A DNA stretch of 64,000 bases from an uncultured Bacillota bacterium (GCA_949300365.1 CASGEC010000001.1:150545-214544), one strand, 5' to 3'; shown: positions 9,933-20,035, counted from the first letter of the stretch. The notes: generated by a model from the letters alone, not told the origin. Numbers and translations: made by a program.

Positions 9933-10352
9933 ATGAAATTCCGTAATGTTTATGGTTTTGGTGCGATAGTATCTTTATTTTGCATATTATGTTATGGAGC
10001 ATTAGCATTTCTTATCCTTTCCGTTCTTGGGTTTGGGTATGGAATGTGGATATGGGCACCAATTTGTTTGGCAATTTCCTTATTTTTCATCTCAATATTT
10101 ATCTATATTCTCATCAAAATTAGCAATGCCTTTAAACCTTTTAAGGCAAAAGATGGCGAAATTGTTGAAATAAAGTTAACTCAAATAAATTTAAAGGGTT
10201 GGATGTTCACATACAATGTTACTTTTGAAGGTGTCTATGATAGCAAAAAGATCAAAGGTTTACTTCTTGCTTCATGGACAAATGCTAAGTTGGACTCAAA
10301 CCAAATTGTTAAAGCTTATAAAATTAATGACCAATATTTAATGCTTAACTAG
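9933..10352 (+). CDS. AT-rich small membrane protein, unknown function
   Basis: This 139-residue protein has two long hydrophobic segments (about residues 8-33 and 40-64) and a C-terminal soluble domain of about 70 residues rich in Lys, Ile and Asn (KAKDGEIVEIKLTQINLKGW). GAGGTAA lies four bases before the ATG. Its base composition and AT-ending codons differ strongly from the GC-biased neighbours. Together with its place between tRNA-Trp and a dead transposase, this points to recent acquisition. A terminator follows. I do not recognise the family. Confidence 0.75.
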   Translation: MKFRNVYGFGAIVSLFCILCYGALAFLILSVLGFGYGMWIWAPICLAISLFFISIFIYILIKISNAFKPFKAKDGEIVEIKLTQINLKGWMFTYNVTFEGVYDSKKIKGLLLASWTNAKLDSNQIVKAYKINDQYLMLN

Positions 10353-10368
10353 AATTAATAGAATGCTT

Positions 10369-10396
10369 GAGGATCTTTAAGGTCCTCTTTTCTTTT
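10369..10396 (+). terminator. Rho-independent terminator
   Basis: GAGGATC, loop TTTAA, GGTCCTC and TTTTCTTTT follow the AT-rich membrane gene. Confidence 0.8.
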
Positions 10397-10434
10397 GCCT
10401 TATTACCCTCCCAAGTATTACTTTAAGAGAAGAA

Positions 10435-11281
10435 TCAACAATAGTGTTGCTGTCTTAGTCGAAGTTCCCGTCTTTCAAGGCCTTTTCCGGATTCGAATAT
10501 TCTTTGGTTGATCTTTGAGAAGCAGTTTTCGCATTTCTTATCGTCATAGATTTCTTTTCTTTCCACGGATTCATCTAAGTATTTCTGAATGTTGTGTGGA
10601 TGAATTCGGAGGTGAACTTTGGACGATCCTTGGATTGTATTACAGAAACGATTGATGGAATTTAAGAGGGCATGGGCTTCTTTTGATCGGGAATCCATGG
10701 CGACTTCATCGCATTGTTCAAAGGCTTTTCCATACCAACCTTTATCGTGAATCACAATAGAATTTGGCGCGACATGATTCTCGAATGCCTGCTCGGAATC
10801 CCGCTTGCTCTTCCTTTGTCATTGAGTAAGGCAAGAGAATGGCCTTTCTCGTCGACGGCGATGGCAATCGGCATGAGGTCTTTTGACAGACCTCTTTTCT
10901 TGACCTTGCTTCTCTCTTTTGCCGGGACATGAATATAGGTTTCATCGACGACTATTTACCAAGAAAGAACGATGTTTTCTTGGGTTTTTTCTAAAACTGA
11001 AGCTTTCTCTTCCAAAGAATAACTGTTTGAATCGACACATTTGCTTGATGGGCAATCTGATGTGTTAAAACGCCATCTGATAATAAAGACAGCATCCTTC
11101 TTAATTGTCCGGGCTTCAGCTTCGAGGAGAAAAGAATCGTATTGGAACAACCAGTAAAGGTCTTATGACAATCCTTGCAATACCATCCCTGATGTTTAGC
11201 AATGCGGACAGCAAAGAGAGGAAGTGGCAGAAAGACTTCTCCTTTCAAAAGAAGAGATACCAGAAAGCATAACAGTCCCAT
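10435..11281 (-). pseudogene. Degraded IS transposase (zinc ribbon plus DDE, IS1595-like)
   Basis: Reading several frames in turn recovers one transposase. A CPHC zinc-ribbon half near 11213-11199 is in one frame; GWYCKDCHKTFTG and a helix-turn-helix (HQIAHQANVSIQTVILWK) are in another. After a further shift near 11010 comes ASVLEKTQENIVLSW, an in-frame TAA, then VVDETYIHVPAKERSKVKKR. A final shift near 10800 leads into NSIVIHDKGWYGKAF and the C terminus. At least three frameshifts and one stop show it is dead. The zinc ribbon and DETY/HDKGW blocks resemble IS1595-type elements, but the family is tentative. Confidence 0.75.
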
Positions 11282-11284
11282 TCC

Positions 11285-11357
11285 GAATGTTCGAAGATCA
11301 CCAAGAGGGAAAGTGCTATATCGTCTCTTGGTGACCCACGAACATTCACGATATAGC
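11285..11357. repeat. Interlocked inverted-repeat cluster
   Basis: GAATGTTCG (11285-11293) and TCACCAAGAG (11298-11307) pair with CTCTTGGTGA (11325-11334) and CGAACATTC (11339-11347), giving a 19-bp hairpin with a 4-base internal loop. The hairpin loop contains GCTATATCGT (11315-11324), complementary to ACGATATAGC just outside (11348-11357), an arrangement like a pseudoknot. It borders the dead transposase and could be an IS end. Confidence 0.7.
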
Positions 11358-11449
11358 AGGGCGATTATATCTCAATCGACTTCATACAGATTCATCAGCA
11401 GCACTTTTGCTGATCCTTCTCATCATAATTTGATCAAAAAGCCAAGGAG

Positions 11450-11650
11450 TTAGGCCACTCCTGTCCTGTCGGAATACTTCCTGCAGAGGCCTATCAGCCT
11501 TTCATAAAGTTCCCTGACCGTGGCCGTCTTTGAGACTTTCGCCTTTCTGGATGCCTTGACAATCAGGACTGTTCCTGAGGCAACAACATCCAGCAATTGA
11601 TTTCTATAGAAGCCAAGGCGTTTGACTCGTTGGTTTCGATATGACGTGCT
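11450..11650 (-). pseudogene. Unidentified coding remnant
   Basis: The minus strand reads sensibly from about 11612 to a TAA at 11450 as NQLLDVVASGTVLIVKASRK continuing to ELYERLIGLCRKYSDRTGVA. A preceding stretch in another frame gives HIETNESNALASIEI. There is no start codon and the join needs a frameshift. The order faintly recalls the second half of an HPr-like fold, but that is weak. The rest of 11358-11805 shows nothing else I can support. Confidence 0.3.
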
Positions 11651-11805
11651 AGGAAATGATGACTATGAAAAGAAAGTCGTTAAGCTTTATCTCAAGCGAT
11701 TCTTGAAACAAGTTCTTGATTTACTTGAGGTTGTTAGCCAATGCTCTATTGCTTTATCAAAAGGAAGCCTGTTTTTGAAAGAGGCAAAGATTCTTACCGA
11801 TGCTT

Positions 11806-12873
11806 TTATTCGGAGAGGACGAGGCTGTCACACAAGGAGGCCTTGAGGGGATTGGCTCCGACGGTGCGGATGTTGTTTTTGGAATAGAAAAGCTTGATTG
11901 TATTTCCGACTTCCGGCTGTTCTTCCATCGTGAAGAATATCTTTCTTCCGTCTTCCGTCTTGCCGATGGCGAGATATTTTCCGCCTTGGCATTCGGCTTC
12001 CTCAATCATCAAGTCTAGGGATAGGTCTTCTTCCTTCCTCTGCAGATGGACATCCTCGGGACGGAGGAATTGGGTTTCCGAAAGCCATGAAGCCTTGCCG
12101 ATGAAGTTGGCGATGAAGGCGCTCTGGGGATGCCAATAGATATCCTGGCTCTTTCCCTTGCCGGCGATGGTTCCCTTGTTCATGACGATGACATCGTTGG
12201 AAATCGACATGGCTTCGACCTGGTCATGGGTGACGAAGATCGCTGTCATCTTCAGTTCATGGACGAGATCCTTGATTTCCGTCCGCATCTCTTCCCTTAA
12301 GAGGGCATCCAGAGCCGATAGCGGTTCATCGAAGAGGATGACTTGTGGTCTTATGGCGATGGCCCTGGCGATGGCAATACGCTGCTTCTGTCCGCCGGAG
12401 AGTTCGCTTGGAAGTCTCTTGGAGAACTCGGCCATCTTCACCATGGCTAGGACTTCCATGGCTCTTTCTTTTATTGCCTTCCTCCGTCTTTTGAGATTTC
12501 CCAGAAGGTCGACTTTTCCTTGCTCGTTCTTCAGATGGAGGCGGAGCTGGCTGCGGATACCGAACTCGACGTTTTCCAGGACTGTCATGTTCGGCCACAA
12601 GGCAAAGTCCTGAAAGACAAAGCCGATGCCTCTTTCGATCGGGGAGAGGTTTACCTTCTTTTCCTTGTCGAAGACGACCTTGTCCCCAAAGAGGATACGG
12701 CCGGTATCCGGTTCCTCAAGACCGGCAATGAGACGAAGGAGAGTCGTCTTGCCACAGCCGGAGAAACCAAGGAGCGTCGTCAGGCTTTCCCCATCGATGG
12801 TGACGCAGAGGTCGTTGAGGACCTTTGTCTTCTTGTCGAAGGACTTGCTGATATGTTCGATTCGGATATCCAT
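11806..12873 (-). CDS. ABC importer ATPase, Fe3+/polyamine class (FbpC/PotA-like)
   Basis: This 355-residue nucleotide-binding subunit powers the importer encoded just upstream. It shows Walker A GFSGCGKTT (near residue 36), Q loop FVFQDFALWPNMTV, signature ELSGGQKQR, Walker B VILFDEPLSALD and the switch FVTHDQVEA. A C-terminal regulatory domain of about 110 residues contains FLRPEDVHL, typical of this class. A charged insert (LRLHLKNEQGKVDLLGNLKR) sits before the signature. The gene follows the permease stop by three bases and is last in a binding protein-permease-ATPase operon. Confidence 0.93.
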   Translation of the reverse strand: MDIRIEHISKSFDKKTKVLNDLCVTIDGESLTTLLGFSGCGKTTLLRLIAGLEEPDTGRILFGDKVVFDKEKKVNLSPIERGIGFVFQDFALWPNMTVLENVEFGIRSQLRLHLKNEQGKVDLLGNLKRRRKAIKERAMEVLAMVKMAEFSKRLPSELSGGQKQRIAIARAIAIRPQVILFDEPLSALDALLREEMRTEIKDLVHELKMTAIFVTHDQVEAMSISNDVIVMNKGTIAGKGKSQDIYWHPQSAFIANFIGKASWLSETQFLRPEDVHLQRKEEDLSLDLMIEEAECQGGKYLAIGKTEDGRKIFFTMEEQPEVGNTIKLFYSKNNIRTVGANPLKASLCDSLVLSE

Positions 12874-12876
12874 TTC

Positions 12877-14577
12877 CTAGCCCCTTCCTTTCTTCGGACG
12901 CATGGCAAAGAATTCCAACGGGAGCAGGATGACAAGGGTGACAAGGACGGAGATGACGGCAAGGGACATGGCAACCTGCCTATTTCCCTGCTCGAATTGG
13001 AAGTTGATGTAAAGCGAGACGGTATAGAACCCAGACGGCTGCAGAAGCTTGGCCGTCACAAGTTCCCTCAAGGCGACGATCAGAGCCATCGCAAAGCCAT
13101 AGAAGGCGCCCTTGAGAGCCTGTGGCAAGATGACACGCAGATCGACTATCCAACGGTTCCGGGCGAAGATATCCCCGGCCTCGATGAGACTGTCGGGCAT
13201 CTGCTGGAGGGAATTCTTGACATAGGAGAGCATGCTGGGAAGGAAGATGATCGTATAGGCAAGGACAAGCATCCACCAGGTCCGATAGATCGGGAAGACA
13301 TTGTAGACAAGGCTATAGAGCATGATGAGGCCGATACCCGTGACGATATTGGGGATGAGCTGCGGAAGGGTTGCCAGAAACTCGATCGTCTTTCCGGTGT
13401 TCTTCTTCCTATTGCGGCGGATGAAGATACCCAAGGCCAAACCCAATACGAGGATGATGAAGCCGCTGATCAAGGCGACCTTGAGCGTGTTGACGACAGA
13501 CGTCAATCCGCCGCCGAACTGGCCATCGAAGGAGAGGGCCGTATGGAAGTTGTCCCAGGTGAAGTTTTCGGAATCAAGAGGTCTTCCCAATGTCTTCTTC
13601 AGGGCTGTCATGATGATGGTGCCGATCGGAATGAAGGTCGAGAAGAAGAAAAGAAGAAGGAGGAAGAGAACACCGACGGAAAGAAGGGCCTTGGAATGGG
13701 AAATCTTGGTCGACTCCCCTTGGCTAAGGGCATAGGACTTCTTTGCGGTGATGACCATCTGAAGGACCCACAGCACCATGCAGATCAGGACCAGAAGGGA
13801 AGCAAGGGATGCGGCGGTTGAGAAGTCGATCGGGGCGACCTGCATCCTGTTGGTGATGATCGTCGTGAAGACCGTCACGCCGATTCGTGGTCCGAAGGTC
13901 GATGGCGTTCCGTATTCCGACAAGGCCTTGACGAAGACCAAGAAGGCACCGATGGCATAGTTGGGAAGAAGGATGGGGCAATAGACTCTTGTTATCTTCC
14001 GGAATGTGCTCCCGGTGTAGATATCCGAGGCATCCTCAAGGCTTTTCGGGAACTGGAGGAAGGCCGACTTGAGCATCGTCAAAAGAAAAGGATAGGTATG
14101 AAGGGACATCACCCAGACCATTCCGAAGAAGGAATCGAAGGCTTCTCCGACAGAAGACAGGGAAGGACAGAGGTTCTGGAGCACGCCGTTTCTTTGGATA
14201 AAGAAAATCCACCCCATCGAATTGATGTAGGGAGCGACCATGAACGGAATCATCAAGACAAGATCGATCCACCACAATTTCCGCAAGGGCGTCTTGGCAA
14301 GAAGAAAGGCCGTCGGCAAGGCAAGGGCGGTCGAAAGCAGGGTAACGGAAAGGCCCAAAAGGAGGGAGTTCTTGATGGCATCCCACTCTTCCGCACCCGC
14401 AAGGGCCTTCCACGACTCCAAAGAAAAGCTTCCACCCACACCCTGGAAGGAACGGGAGAAGACAATGACAAGAGGCATGACCACAAACCAAAGCAAAAGG
14501 ACGACGGCGACAAGAAAGATTGTCACCGTCGTCAGCTTCCTTCGGTTTGCGACAAGTGCAGACAAAGACGGCTTCAT
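12877..14577 (-). CDS. ABC importer permease, two fused domains (FbpB-like)
   Basis: This 566-residue integral membrane protein contains two copies of the binding-protein-dependent permease domain in one chain, about 12 membrane segments. The first half has EDASDIYTGSTFRKITRVYCPILLP and the second has EAGDIFARNRWIVDLRVILP; these are the two EAA loops that dock the ATPase. Fused permeases are typical of Fe3+ (FbpB/SfuB) and some phosphonate importers. The start at 14577 lies six bases after the binding-protein stop, with AAGTGA as a weak ribosome site, so translation is probably coupled. Confidence 0.92.
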   Translation of the reverse strand: MKPSLSALVANRRKLTTVTIFLVAVVLLLWFVVMPLVIVFSRSFQGVGGSFSLESWKALAGAEEWDAIKNSLLLGLSVTLLSTALALPTAFLLAKTPLRKLWWIDLVLMIPFMVAPYINSMGWIFFIQRNGVLQNLCPSLSSVGEAFDSFFGMVWVMSLHTYPFLLTMLKSAFLQFPKSLEDASDIYTGSTFRKITRVYCPILLPNYAIGAFLVFVKALSEYGTPSTFGPRIGVTVFTTIITNRMQVAPIDFSTAASLASLLVLICMVLWVLQMVITAKKSYALSQGESTKISHSKALLSVGVLFLLLLFFFSTFIPIGTIIMTALKKTLGRPLDSENFTWDNFHTALSFDGQFGGGLTSVVNTLKVALISGFIILVLGLALGIFIRRNRKKNTGKTIEFLATLPQLIPNIVTGIGLIMLYSLVYNVFPIYRTWWMLVLAYTIIFLPSMLSYVKNSLQQMPDSLIEAGDIFARNRWIVDLRVILPQALKGAFYGFAMALIVALRELVTAKLLQPSGFYTVSLYINFQFEQGNRQVAMSLAVISVLVTLVILLPLEFFAMRPKKGRG

Positions 14578-14583
14578 CGACGA

Positions 14584-15645
14584 TCACTTGTTGTTCTTGA
14601 TGGCGTTGACAAGCTTCGTGGCGATATCCGTGCCGTTAGCAGCCATGTCCGTCCAATCGAGGTTTTCAAGCTGAGGAATGTCCTTGAGGCTGCTTCTGGA
14701 GGAATCGGCGGAAACATCGGTTCTTCCAGGAAGGAGGTAGGCATCCGCAACATTCTTCTGTCCTTCATCGGAGCAGAGATAGTCCATGACCTTCTTGGCA
14801 TTTTCGAGGTGCTTGGAAGAGGAGAGGATCATCGCCGGACGGGCATTGACGACCGTTCCGGAAGTCGGATAGTAGATATCGACCGGGCTTCCCTTCTTCT
14901 TCTCCTCATAGACGTTGTAGTCGACACCGCCGATGATAAGGTCGTTCTCGCCAGAGACAACGCTGGTCATGGCAGGGCCGTTCTTTCCGCCGTTGGTCAG
15001 ACCATCGCTGGCCCATCCGTTCATGATCTTCCAGCCTTCCTCCTCACCGAAGTGGGAGACGATGCCGGCAACGAAATCCTTTGCGGCACCAGAAAGCGTC
15101 GGATCCGGGATGGCCATGGGGTGCGTCTTGCTATCCCAAGAAGCAAAATCGCCCCAATCCTTTCCTTTCAGATCGTCCAGCTTGACATTGTCGGTATTGT
15201 AGATGACACCGACAGCAGAAGCGGAGGTTCCATAGATCTTATGGCTATCTTCCTTGAAGGAAGCGGCAATCTTGTCGGAATTCTCGGGTTCATAGGCATA
15301 GAGGGAGAGATCCGGATTGCTCAAGGCAGACATGCCATCCGACCAGGAAGCCAGAATCAGGACATCGCAGACCGGGTTGGCCTTTTCGGATTCGATCTTG
15401 GCAAGAAGCTCGCCGGTCGTTCCGGAAGTGACGACCATGTCGATTCCCGGGTTGGCATCCTCGAAGCCCTTTTCGATCGACTTCTGAAGGCCGGCAGGGG
15501 AAGGCATATAGACATTGACGACAGGATCGCCGGTCGGCTTGTTTCCGTCTCCACCGACATCCCCGCCAACGTTGGAATCGTTCGTTCCGCAGGCAGACAG
15601 GCCCACAAGCGAGAGAAGGCCTAACATCAAGGCAAATTTTTTCAT
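14584..15645 (-). CDS. Substrate-binding lipoprotein of ABC importer (FbpA-like)
   Basis: This 353-residue lipoprotein captures the ligand outside the membrane. A signal peptide ends in lipobox LSAC with cysteine 19. The mature protein starts VVNVYMPSPAGLQKSIEKGF, then GTTGELLAKIESEKANPVCDVL, characteristic of the Fe3+/phosphonate-type class of binding proteins. ATG 15645 has GAGG nine bases upstream; the longer open frame to 15930 has no signal peptide and runs into the neighbouring promoter. The ligand is uncertain (ferric iron, polyamine or an organophosphonate). I saw no convincing Fur box upstream. Confidence 0.9.
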   Translation of the reverse strand: MKKFALMLGLLSLVGLSACGTNDSNVGGDVGGDGNKPTGDPVVNVYMPSPAGLQKSIEKGFEDANPGIDMVVTSGTTGELLAKIESEKANPVCDVLILASWSDGMSALSNPDLSLYAYEPENSDKIAASFKEDSHKIYGTSASAVGVIYNTDNVKLDDLKGKDWGDFASWDSKTHPMAIPDPTLSGAAKDFVAGIVSHFGEEEGWKIMNGWASDGLTNGGKNGPAMTSVVSGENDLIIGGVDYNVYEEKKKGSPVDIYYPTSGTVVNARPAMILSSSKHLENAKKVMDYLCSDEGQKNVADAYLLPGRTDVSADSSRSSLKDIPQLENLDWTDMAANGTDIATKLVNAIKNNK

Positions 15646-15789
15646 ATTGATAAACCTCAAGGGTATCCTACAAAGGCCTTGCGATGGAATAATGCCTGAT
15701 TCAGTAAAACATTGTAAAGAAATGGAAAAGAAAATGGCCATCCTTTCCCCTTGCCCTATAATTCTTCTTATGAATGCGAGGTTCGAAAA

Positions 15790-16344
15790 ATGGAAATCAA
15801 GGAAAGGATACCCCTGGAAGAGAAGTGCCTCTCTTCGGAAAAGATCTATGAGGGCAGGGTCGTCACACTCTATAAGGACAGGGTCCTTTTTGCCAATGGC
15901 GATACTTTGCAGAGGGAAGTCGTCGTCCACAAGGATCTAGCCGTCATCCTACCGATTTTGGACAACGGGGAAGTCGTACTGGAAACGCACTTCCGCTATC
16001 CCAAGCGCGAGAAAATCATCGAGGCTCCTGCCGGAAAGGCCGAACAGGGAGAGAAGATGGATCAGGTTGCCGTCCGGGAACTTGAGGAAGAGACCGGCCT
16101 TCATGCCAACACCCTGCAATACCTCGGCTGCCTGCAATCCAATCCTCCCTATATCAAGGAGGACATGTACTTCTATGTCGCTACTGATCTCACCCAAGGG
16201 ATCATGAACCGCGACAAGGATGAATTCATGGATATCTTCTCCGTGCCGATGGATCGCTTTTTGGAAATGGTCAAAAACAACGAAATCCAGGATCTCAAGA
16301 CCGTTGCCCTGGCTGGCCTCTATTTACTGAAGAATAGGAAATAG
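15790..16344 (+). CDS. Nudix hydrolase, ADP-ribose pyrophosphatase type
   Basis: This 184-residue cytoplasmic enzyme resembles ADP-ribose pyrophosphatase (NudF), which splits ADP-ribose into AMP and ribose-5-phosphate. The Nudix box GKAEQGEKMDQVAVRELEEE followed by TGL fits GX5EX7REUXEEXGU, and a proline after the box (SNPPYIKE) is typical of the subfamily. I start at ATG 15790, which has GCGAGG eight bases upstream. TATAAT at 15757-15762 is a likely -10. It is divergent from the importer operon and has no obvious partner. Confidence 0.9.
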   Translation: MEIKERIPLEEKCLSSEKIYEGRVVTLYKDRVLFANGDTLQREVVVHKDLAVILPILDNGEVVLETHFRYPKREKIIEAPAGKAEQGEKMDQVAVRELEEETGLHANTLQYLGCLQSNPPYIKEDMYFYVATDLTQGIMNRDKDEFMDIFSVPMDRFLEMVKNNEIQDLKTVALAGLYLLKNRK

Positions 16345-16645
16345 AAAGCATCTTATAAATCGATTAAAGACAAAAGAGAACATACTCCTTTTCGAATGCC
16401 ACTCCATTTTAATGGACAAAAGTTTTCTGTAAGGCATTGAAAAGAAAAGCCATCTGTTGGAACCAAAACGGGGAAGGATGGAAGTCCAAGCCTTTCGCAG
16501 TCCGATTGCTGCTGACTGTATTGCAGGTATTGTCCAGAGGAAAAGGAAGGAATCCATTTGCCTTCCCATCGCTTCTATAAAAATGGAAACGACACAATCA
16601 AAAAGACGTTCAACCTAGTTACTAGGACGTTCCTTTTCATGGATC
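16345..16645. other. Intergenic region without a supported gene
   Basis: No convincing frame or family resemblance was found. The one notable motif is a small palindrome CCTAGTTACTAGG near 16613-16625 flanked by two ACGTTC copies, directly upstream of the next promoter; it could be an operator. Confidence 0.4.
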
Positions 16646-16674
16646 TTGCCCGTCCTGGACGTCTTATCTATACT
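16646..16674 (+). promoter_or_regulatory. Promoter of the DUF3427 helicase gene
   Basis: TTGCCC and TATACT are separated by 17 bases. The -10 box ends six bases before ATG 16681, so the transcript would start at or next to the start codon (leaderless). Confidence 0.55.
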
Positions 16675-16680
16675 GTTGAT

Positions 16681-19528
16681 ATGGAAAAAGCGGTAACGAC
16701 GAAGGAAAGCAACAGGACAAGGCGGAAATCCTTTTCCCTGTAGATGAAACAGGGAAGGAGGAAGACAAGCCTTCTTTTCTCTACAACGACCCGGAGCGAA
16801 AAAGGAAGGTCATTCTTTCCCTTATCCAGGAGCTTCGGAAGGCGGATGAATTTGCCTTTTCCGTGGCCTTCATCACCGTGGACGGTCTCCAATTGTTCAA
16901 GGTGGTCTTCCGGGAACTCAAGGAGAGGAATGTCAAGGGACGGATCTTGACGTCAGACTATCTCTGCTTTACCCAGCCCAAAGCCCTCGAGGAAATCCGG
17001 GATCTTTTCCCCAACATCCAAGTCCGCATGTATAAGTGTGAGGCCCTTTCCGGATTCCACACCAAGGGATATCTCATCCGTCAGGGGAAGGTCATCAGGA
17101 TCATCATCGGCTCAAGCAACATGACCGAGAGGGCCCTTTCCTTCAACAAGGAATGGAATTCCGAGCATGTCGCTGATGAAGAGGATCTTTTCGGCAAGGC
17201 CGTCCTCTCGGAATTTGAAAGGCTCTGGGATAAGTCTTCGTCATTTAATGACTATTTGAATGCCTATATCCAGATTTACAAATAGCAGAAGATAAGGGAA
17301 AGACAGGAAGAAGCAATCCTTCCACTCCGTTCCAAACCCCTTGAGCCTAATTCCATGCAGTCACGATTCGTCGAGAACTTCGAGAAGATGATTCATCAGG
17401 GCAAGACAAGAGGCCTCTTGATATCGGCAACCGGAACGGGAAAGACCTATGCCTCGGTCTTTGCCCTAAGGCAAGTGAAGGCAAAGAAGGTTCTCTTCCT
17501 TGCCCATAGGACGCAGCTTCTTGGGCAGGCGATGCAATCCTATCGCGGGTCATGGATATCGGAAAGCGATTCTGCGTGTTGACGGGCGACAGGAAGTTCT
17601 CTTCTTCCCTAAGCGGAATAAGTGCCTATGCCGAGAAAGAGGGATACGACTTTCTTTTTTCCACCTGCGAGATGATGGTAAAGGATGAATACCTGAGGAA
17701 GTTTGCTCCGGAGACATTCGATTACATCGTCATCGATGAGGTCCACCGCGCGGGATCGAAGACCTATGAGAAGATCATCGACTATTTCCGTCCGGAATTC
17801 CTGCTCGGCATGACGGCAACCCCGGAGAGGACCGAGGACGAGAACAAGATATACGAGCTCTTCGACCACAACGTCATCTACGAGATCCGGCTTCAGGATG
17901 CGATGGAGCAGGAACTTCTGTGTCCGTTCCACTACTATGGCATCACCGACCTCAAGGGAATCGATGACAGGAGCTATCAGCTTTCCGACTTCCACCGACT
18001 TTTCACGAAGGAGAGACTGGACTACATCATCGAGAAAAGCCAATTCTATGGGTATAGCGGGGATAGGCTTCGCGGACTGATCTTCGTCTCCCGCAAGGAG
18101 GAAGGAAAGGAATTGGCCCTCCTTCTGGAAGAGAGAGGATACCATGCCGCTTTCCTCTCCGGCGAAAACGATCAGAAGGAAAGGGAAGAAAGCATCGCCC
18201 TTCTTGAGGAAAAAGACAAGGAAAAGCCCTATCTTGATTTCCTCATCACGGTCGATATCTTCAACGAGGGCGTGGATATTCCGGAAGTCAACCAGATCCT
18301 CATGCTGAGGCCGACGATTTCCCCTATCGTCTTCATTCAGCAGCCGGGAAGAGGCTTGCGTCGCTGGGAGATGAAGGACTTTGTCGGCATCATCGATTTC
18401 ATCGGAAACTACGACAACAACTACATGATTCCCCAGGCCTTTGCTCCTTCCGGAGACAAGGAAGAAGCCAGAATGGTCGTTTCTTCCTGCTACTTGCCTG
18501 GCATCTCGACCATCGAGTTCGATGAAATCGCAAGGGACAAGATCTTCCGCTCCCTGAGCAAGGCACGGATGAATACCTTCGAAACCTTCCGCTCCGAATA
18601 CCGGCATCTGAAGAACAAGCTCGGAAGGATACCTTCCCTTGTCGATTTCTTGGACTACAGCGAATTCGATCCGCTTCGCATCCTTCAGGACAAAAGATGG
18701 AAATCCTATCCTGCCTTCCTTTCGAAGATGAAGGAAGAGGGATATGAGGAGCTCTCTCTTGATGCCTTGGACTACCTCGCTGTCTTAGGACAGATACTGG
18801 GAAAGGGACTTCGAAAGGATGAGGCCCTGTTCCTCTCAAAGAGAATCCAAAAGGAAATATTCCTGCCCTTTGTTCTTCCTGTTTCCGATGAAGGACAATG
18901 GACGGATAAGAGGAAGACGACGATCCTCAACGAATTCCGGAACGACTATTTCCAGAAGAAGGATCCAAAGCAGGCAATCGTTTCGGATTGGGAGAGGCTT
19001 TCTATTGGATTCTCCCCTTTCCTTTCCCAGGAGTGGTTTAAAAAGGCTGTCGTGGACTTGATCGAATTCTCGCTAAAAAGAAACGAGAGACATTATGGAA
19101 AAGGCTATCGGGACACGGGCTTTACCCTCTTTGAGAGATACACGCGCGATGATGTCTCTGTCCTTTTTGATCTTGAGAAGTCCCATGGGGCGACCTTTAA
19201 CGGCTACCAGCATCCCAAGGGCACAAATCTGTTCCCCATCTTCGTCAACTACGTCAAGGCCGAGGACATCTCCGAAGCGACGAAATACGAGGATCACTTC
19301 GTGGATCCGACCCTGTTCTCCTGGACGTCCCGCCATGGGGAAAAGAAGACATCCGCCAACATGAGAACCCTGATCCATCATCATGAAAACGGAACAAAGG
19401 TCTATCTCTTCGTCCAGAAAAGCACAAAGGAAAAGGAAGAAAGAGGTCTCCACTATTTCCTTGGCGAGATGGATGTCCTTAAGTCCTATGAGGTAAGGGA
19501 GAAGGGATATGACTACGTCCGCTTCTAG
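16681..19528 (+). pseudogene. Disrupted PLD-nuclease/DEAD helicase (DUF3427 type)
   Basis: The region encodes one large superfamily 2 helicase in pieces. First comes a phospholipase-D-like domain (FHTKGYLIR and IIIGSSNMTERA, the HxK and GSxN motifs). Next is helicase motif I (SATGTGKT), motif II VIDEVHRA, motif III MTATPER and motif VI QQPGRGLRR, then a DUF3427-like C terminus. Lesions are a shift near 16725 joining the 16681 start to the PLD frame, an in-frame TAG at 17283, and a shift near 17545. After the final TAG at 19526 the same frame continues 23 codons and ends overlapping the next start. Family members act in DNA repair or defence. Confidence 0.85.
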
Positions 19529-19599
19529 TTCCGGATGAAGGACGCTATCCGGCAGGATATCCTGGATTATCTCAATGCCGATCTGAAGGAGGAAAACCA

Positions 19600-19992
19600 A
19601 TGAACAAGACAGTAAAGGTCGTCGGTGCCGTCATCAGGAAGGAAGACAAGATCTTCGTGACGCAAAGAGGCTACGGGGAATTCAAGGACGGCTGGGAATT
19701 CCCGGGTGGAAAGATCGAAGCTGGCGAGACACCGGAACAGGCCCTTGTCCGGGAGATAAAGGAAGAGCTTGACGCCACGATCGCGATGGATTCCTATCTT
19801 GTCACGGTCGAGCACGACTATCCGACGTTCCATCTGTCCATGGCCGTCTATATGTGCCATCTTCTCAATCCCCATCTGGAACTGTTGGAACACGAGAACG
19901 CCAAATGGGTCACAAAGGACGAATTGGACGGCATCGCCTTCCTTCCGGCAGATGAGAAGATCCTTCCGAAAATCAAGAAAGCACTTGAATAG
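19600..19992 (+). CDS. MutT-like Nudix hydrolase
   Basis: This 130-residue protein is the size of 8-oxo-dGTP diphosphatase (MutT), which cleans oxidised nucleotides from the pool. The Nudix box is GGKIEAGETPEQALVREIKE followed by ELDA, and the N terminus VKVVGAVIRKEDKIFVTQRG is typical of MutT and its CTP-pyrophosphohydrolase relatives. GAAGGAGG lies seven bases before the ATG. The start overlaps (ATGA) a short frame continuing from the broken helicase gene, so the two were probably translationally coupled before the helicase decayed. Confidence 0.92.
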   Translation: MNKTVKVVGAVIRKEDKIFVTQRGYGEFKDGWEFPGGKIEAGETPEQALVREIKEELDATIAMDSYLVTVEHDYPTFHLSMAVYMCHLLNPHLELLEHENAKWVTKDELDGIAFLPADEKILPKIKKALE

Positions 19993-20035
19993 AAAGCAAA
20001 GACGACTTTTTCATTAAAGAAAAACTTTTTTCAGT

